From the NCBI RefSeq assembly GCF_000234355.1, contig NZ_AGQV01000002.1:62001-126000 (forward strand): a DNA stretch of 64,000 nucleotides, read 5' to 3'. Below, one piece after another: positions 63,527 through 64,000 of the stretch. The stretch is from Gluconobacter morbifer G707. GTDB taxonomy: Bacteria; Pseudomonadota; Alphaproteobacteria; Acetobacterales; Acetobacteraceae. How positions within the stretch are numbered: the stretch's first letter is position 1; every line of letters begins with the position of its first letter. The notes below the pieces were generated by a model that saw only the letters and a list, made by a program, of their open reading frames with translations, was not told the DNA's origin and ran no database searches. A program made the position numbers and the translations under genes.

Positions 63527-64000
63527 TTAATGAGCAGGCCCAGATGCAAGATCATTTACTTGAAGCCAAGCCATTATCGGTGATGGATGATCAGTACCAT
63601 CTAAAAGTATTTCGACGTGGACCATGTGGTTTCCGTAGCCCAAAATTTTCATGGTGCTACCAGTAGACGCAAAACCACAATTATAACCTTCAAGGGCTGT
63701 TTCCATCTCAGATGATCTGGAAATATTATGAATAGAGGGAAGAATACCGCGAAGAGTTTCTGCGGTTTTACATTCTACAACCACATCAGAGCGAGGATGT
63801 ACGACCAGTCCTATAGTTTCTGTGTCTAGGCTTAATCGTTCCCCTTGCGAAGGCGTCCCCAACTCTTTGCAAGATACCCAGTCACGGCCAATGTAGCTTT
63901 CGGGAGCATGGCATACTCCCTTTTTATTCAGTGCACCGTTCAAAGAGAGAACAGTTTGGCAAGCATTGAACTGAGTAGAAGCGTCTACACTAGGAAACGA
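63527..64000 (-). CDS. Cysteine-containing protein of unknown function (5' end beyond the window)
   Basis: The frame is open to the right window edge, so the gene starts outside. At least 157 codons are present. The visible part starts SFPSVDASTQFNACQTVLSL, contains several cysteines (GVCHAPESYIGRDWVSCKEL; VVVECKTAETL; GYNCGFASTG) and ends with ILGYGNHMVHVEILLDGTDH and a short tail. The cysteine pattern suggests an exported, disulfide-bonded protein. It is in the same direction as the HNH gene, 118 nt upstream. I do not recognise a family. It may be a conversion (moron) gene. Confidence 0.6.
   Translation of the reverse strand, partial: SFPSVDASTQFNACQTVLSLNGALNKKGVCHAPESYIGRDWVSCKELGTPSQGERLSLDTETIGLVVHPRSDVVVECKTAETLRGILPSIHNISRSSEMETALEGYNCGFASTGSTMKILGYGNHMVHVEILLDGTDHPSPIMAWLQVNDLASGPAH

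Overview
The window is about 59% GC by eye, alphaproteobacterial in gene content, and most consistent with an acetic acid bacterium (Acetobacteraceae, probably Gluconobacter-like). This placement is inferred from gene order (PDH E2-E3-lipA-ratA, purC-purS-purQ-purL-bolA-grxD), the PurSQL form of FGAM synthase and a GTTC-N7-GTTC LexA box. I could run no database search.

Positions 1-26,700 are chromosomal core. They hold the end of the pyruvate dehydrogenase operon with lipoyl synthase, a cell-wall and membrane cluster on the minus strand (CinA-like amidase, Slt, TerC), a purine operon, BolA and Grx4, YraN-HemB-amino acid permease, GlyA, an AstE-like zinc hydrolase, two GT4 glycosyltransferases, a DEAD helicase, an ELM1-like protein and a large unknown protein. 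A Rap1a/Tai-like exported protein is embedded between purS and purQ with stop/start overlaps on both sides.

A tRNA-Val(CAC) at 26,635-26,709 marks the start of accessory DNA. Next comes an SOS cassette: a LexA box, a UmuD-like protein that lacks both catalytic residues and the cleaved N-terminal arm, and UmuC. After it lie a LysR/NmrA divergent pair with two matching palindromes, an XRE/MmyB-type regulator and a ketopantoate-reductase-like protein. A 24-bp imperfect direct repeat (27,033 and 32,858) brackets this block. The second copy overlaps a remnant of the 3' end of a prophage gene.

From about 33,650 to at least 63,400 lies a prophage whose late genes all run on the minus strand. In transcription order (right to left) these are: HNH nuclease, a cos-like segment, P27-type TerS, TerL, HK97-type portal, protease and capsid, head-tail connectors, and a Mu-like contractile tail. 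The tail module runs gp37/DUF2635, sheath, tube, a chaperone with a strong -1 frameshift signal, a tape measure with a lysozyme-like domain, gpN, hub, spike and gp46/47/48. It is followed by a fibre module (poly-glycine tip, S74 chaperone, a CotH-kinase-like protein), a lysis and tailspike module, and a terminal cassette (Tat lipoprotein, small membrane protein, YiiX/NlpC-like peptidase, papain-like peptidase with a probable frameshift). Early genes, repressor and integrase are not in the window and presumably lie to the right.

The most notable items are the pre-processed, catalytically dead UmuD; the CotH-like phage protein; the terminal two-peptidase and Tat-lipoprotein cassette; the chaperone frameshift; and the Rap1a-like protein in the purine operon.
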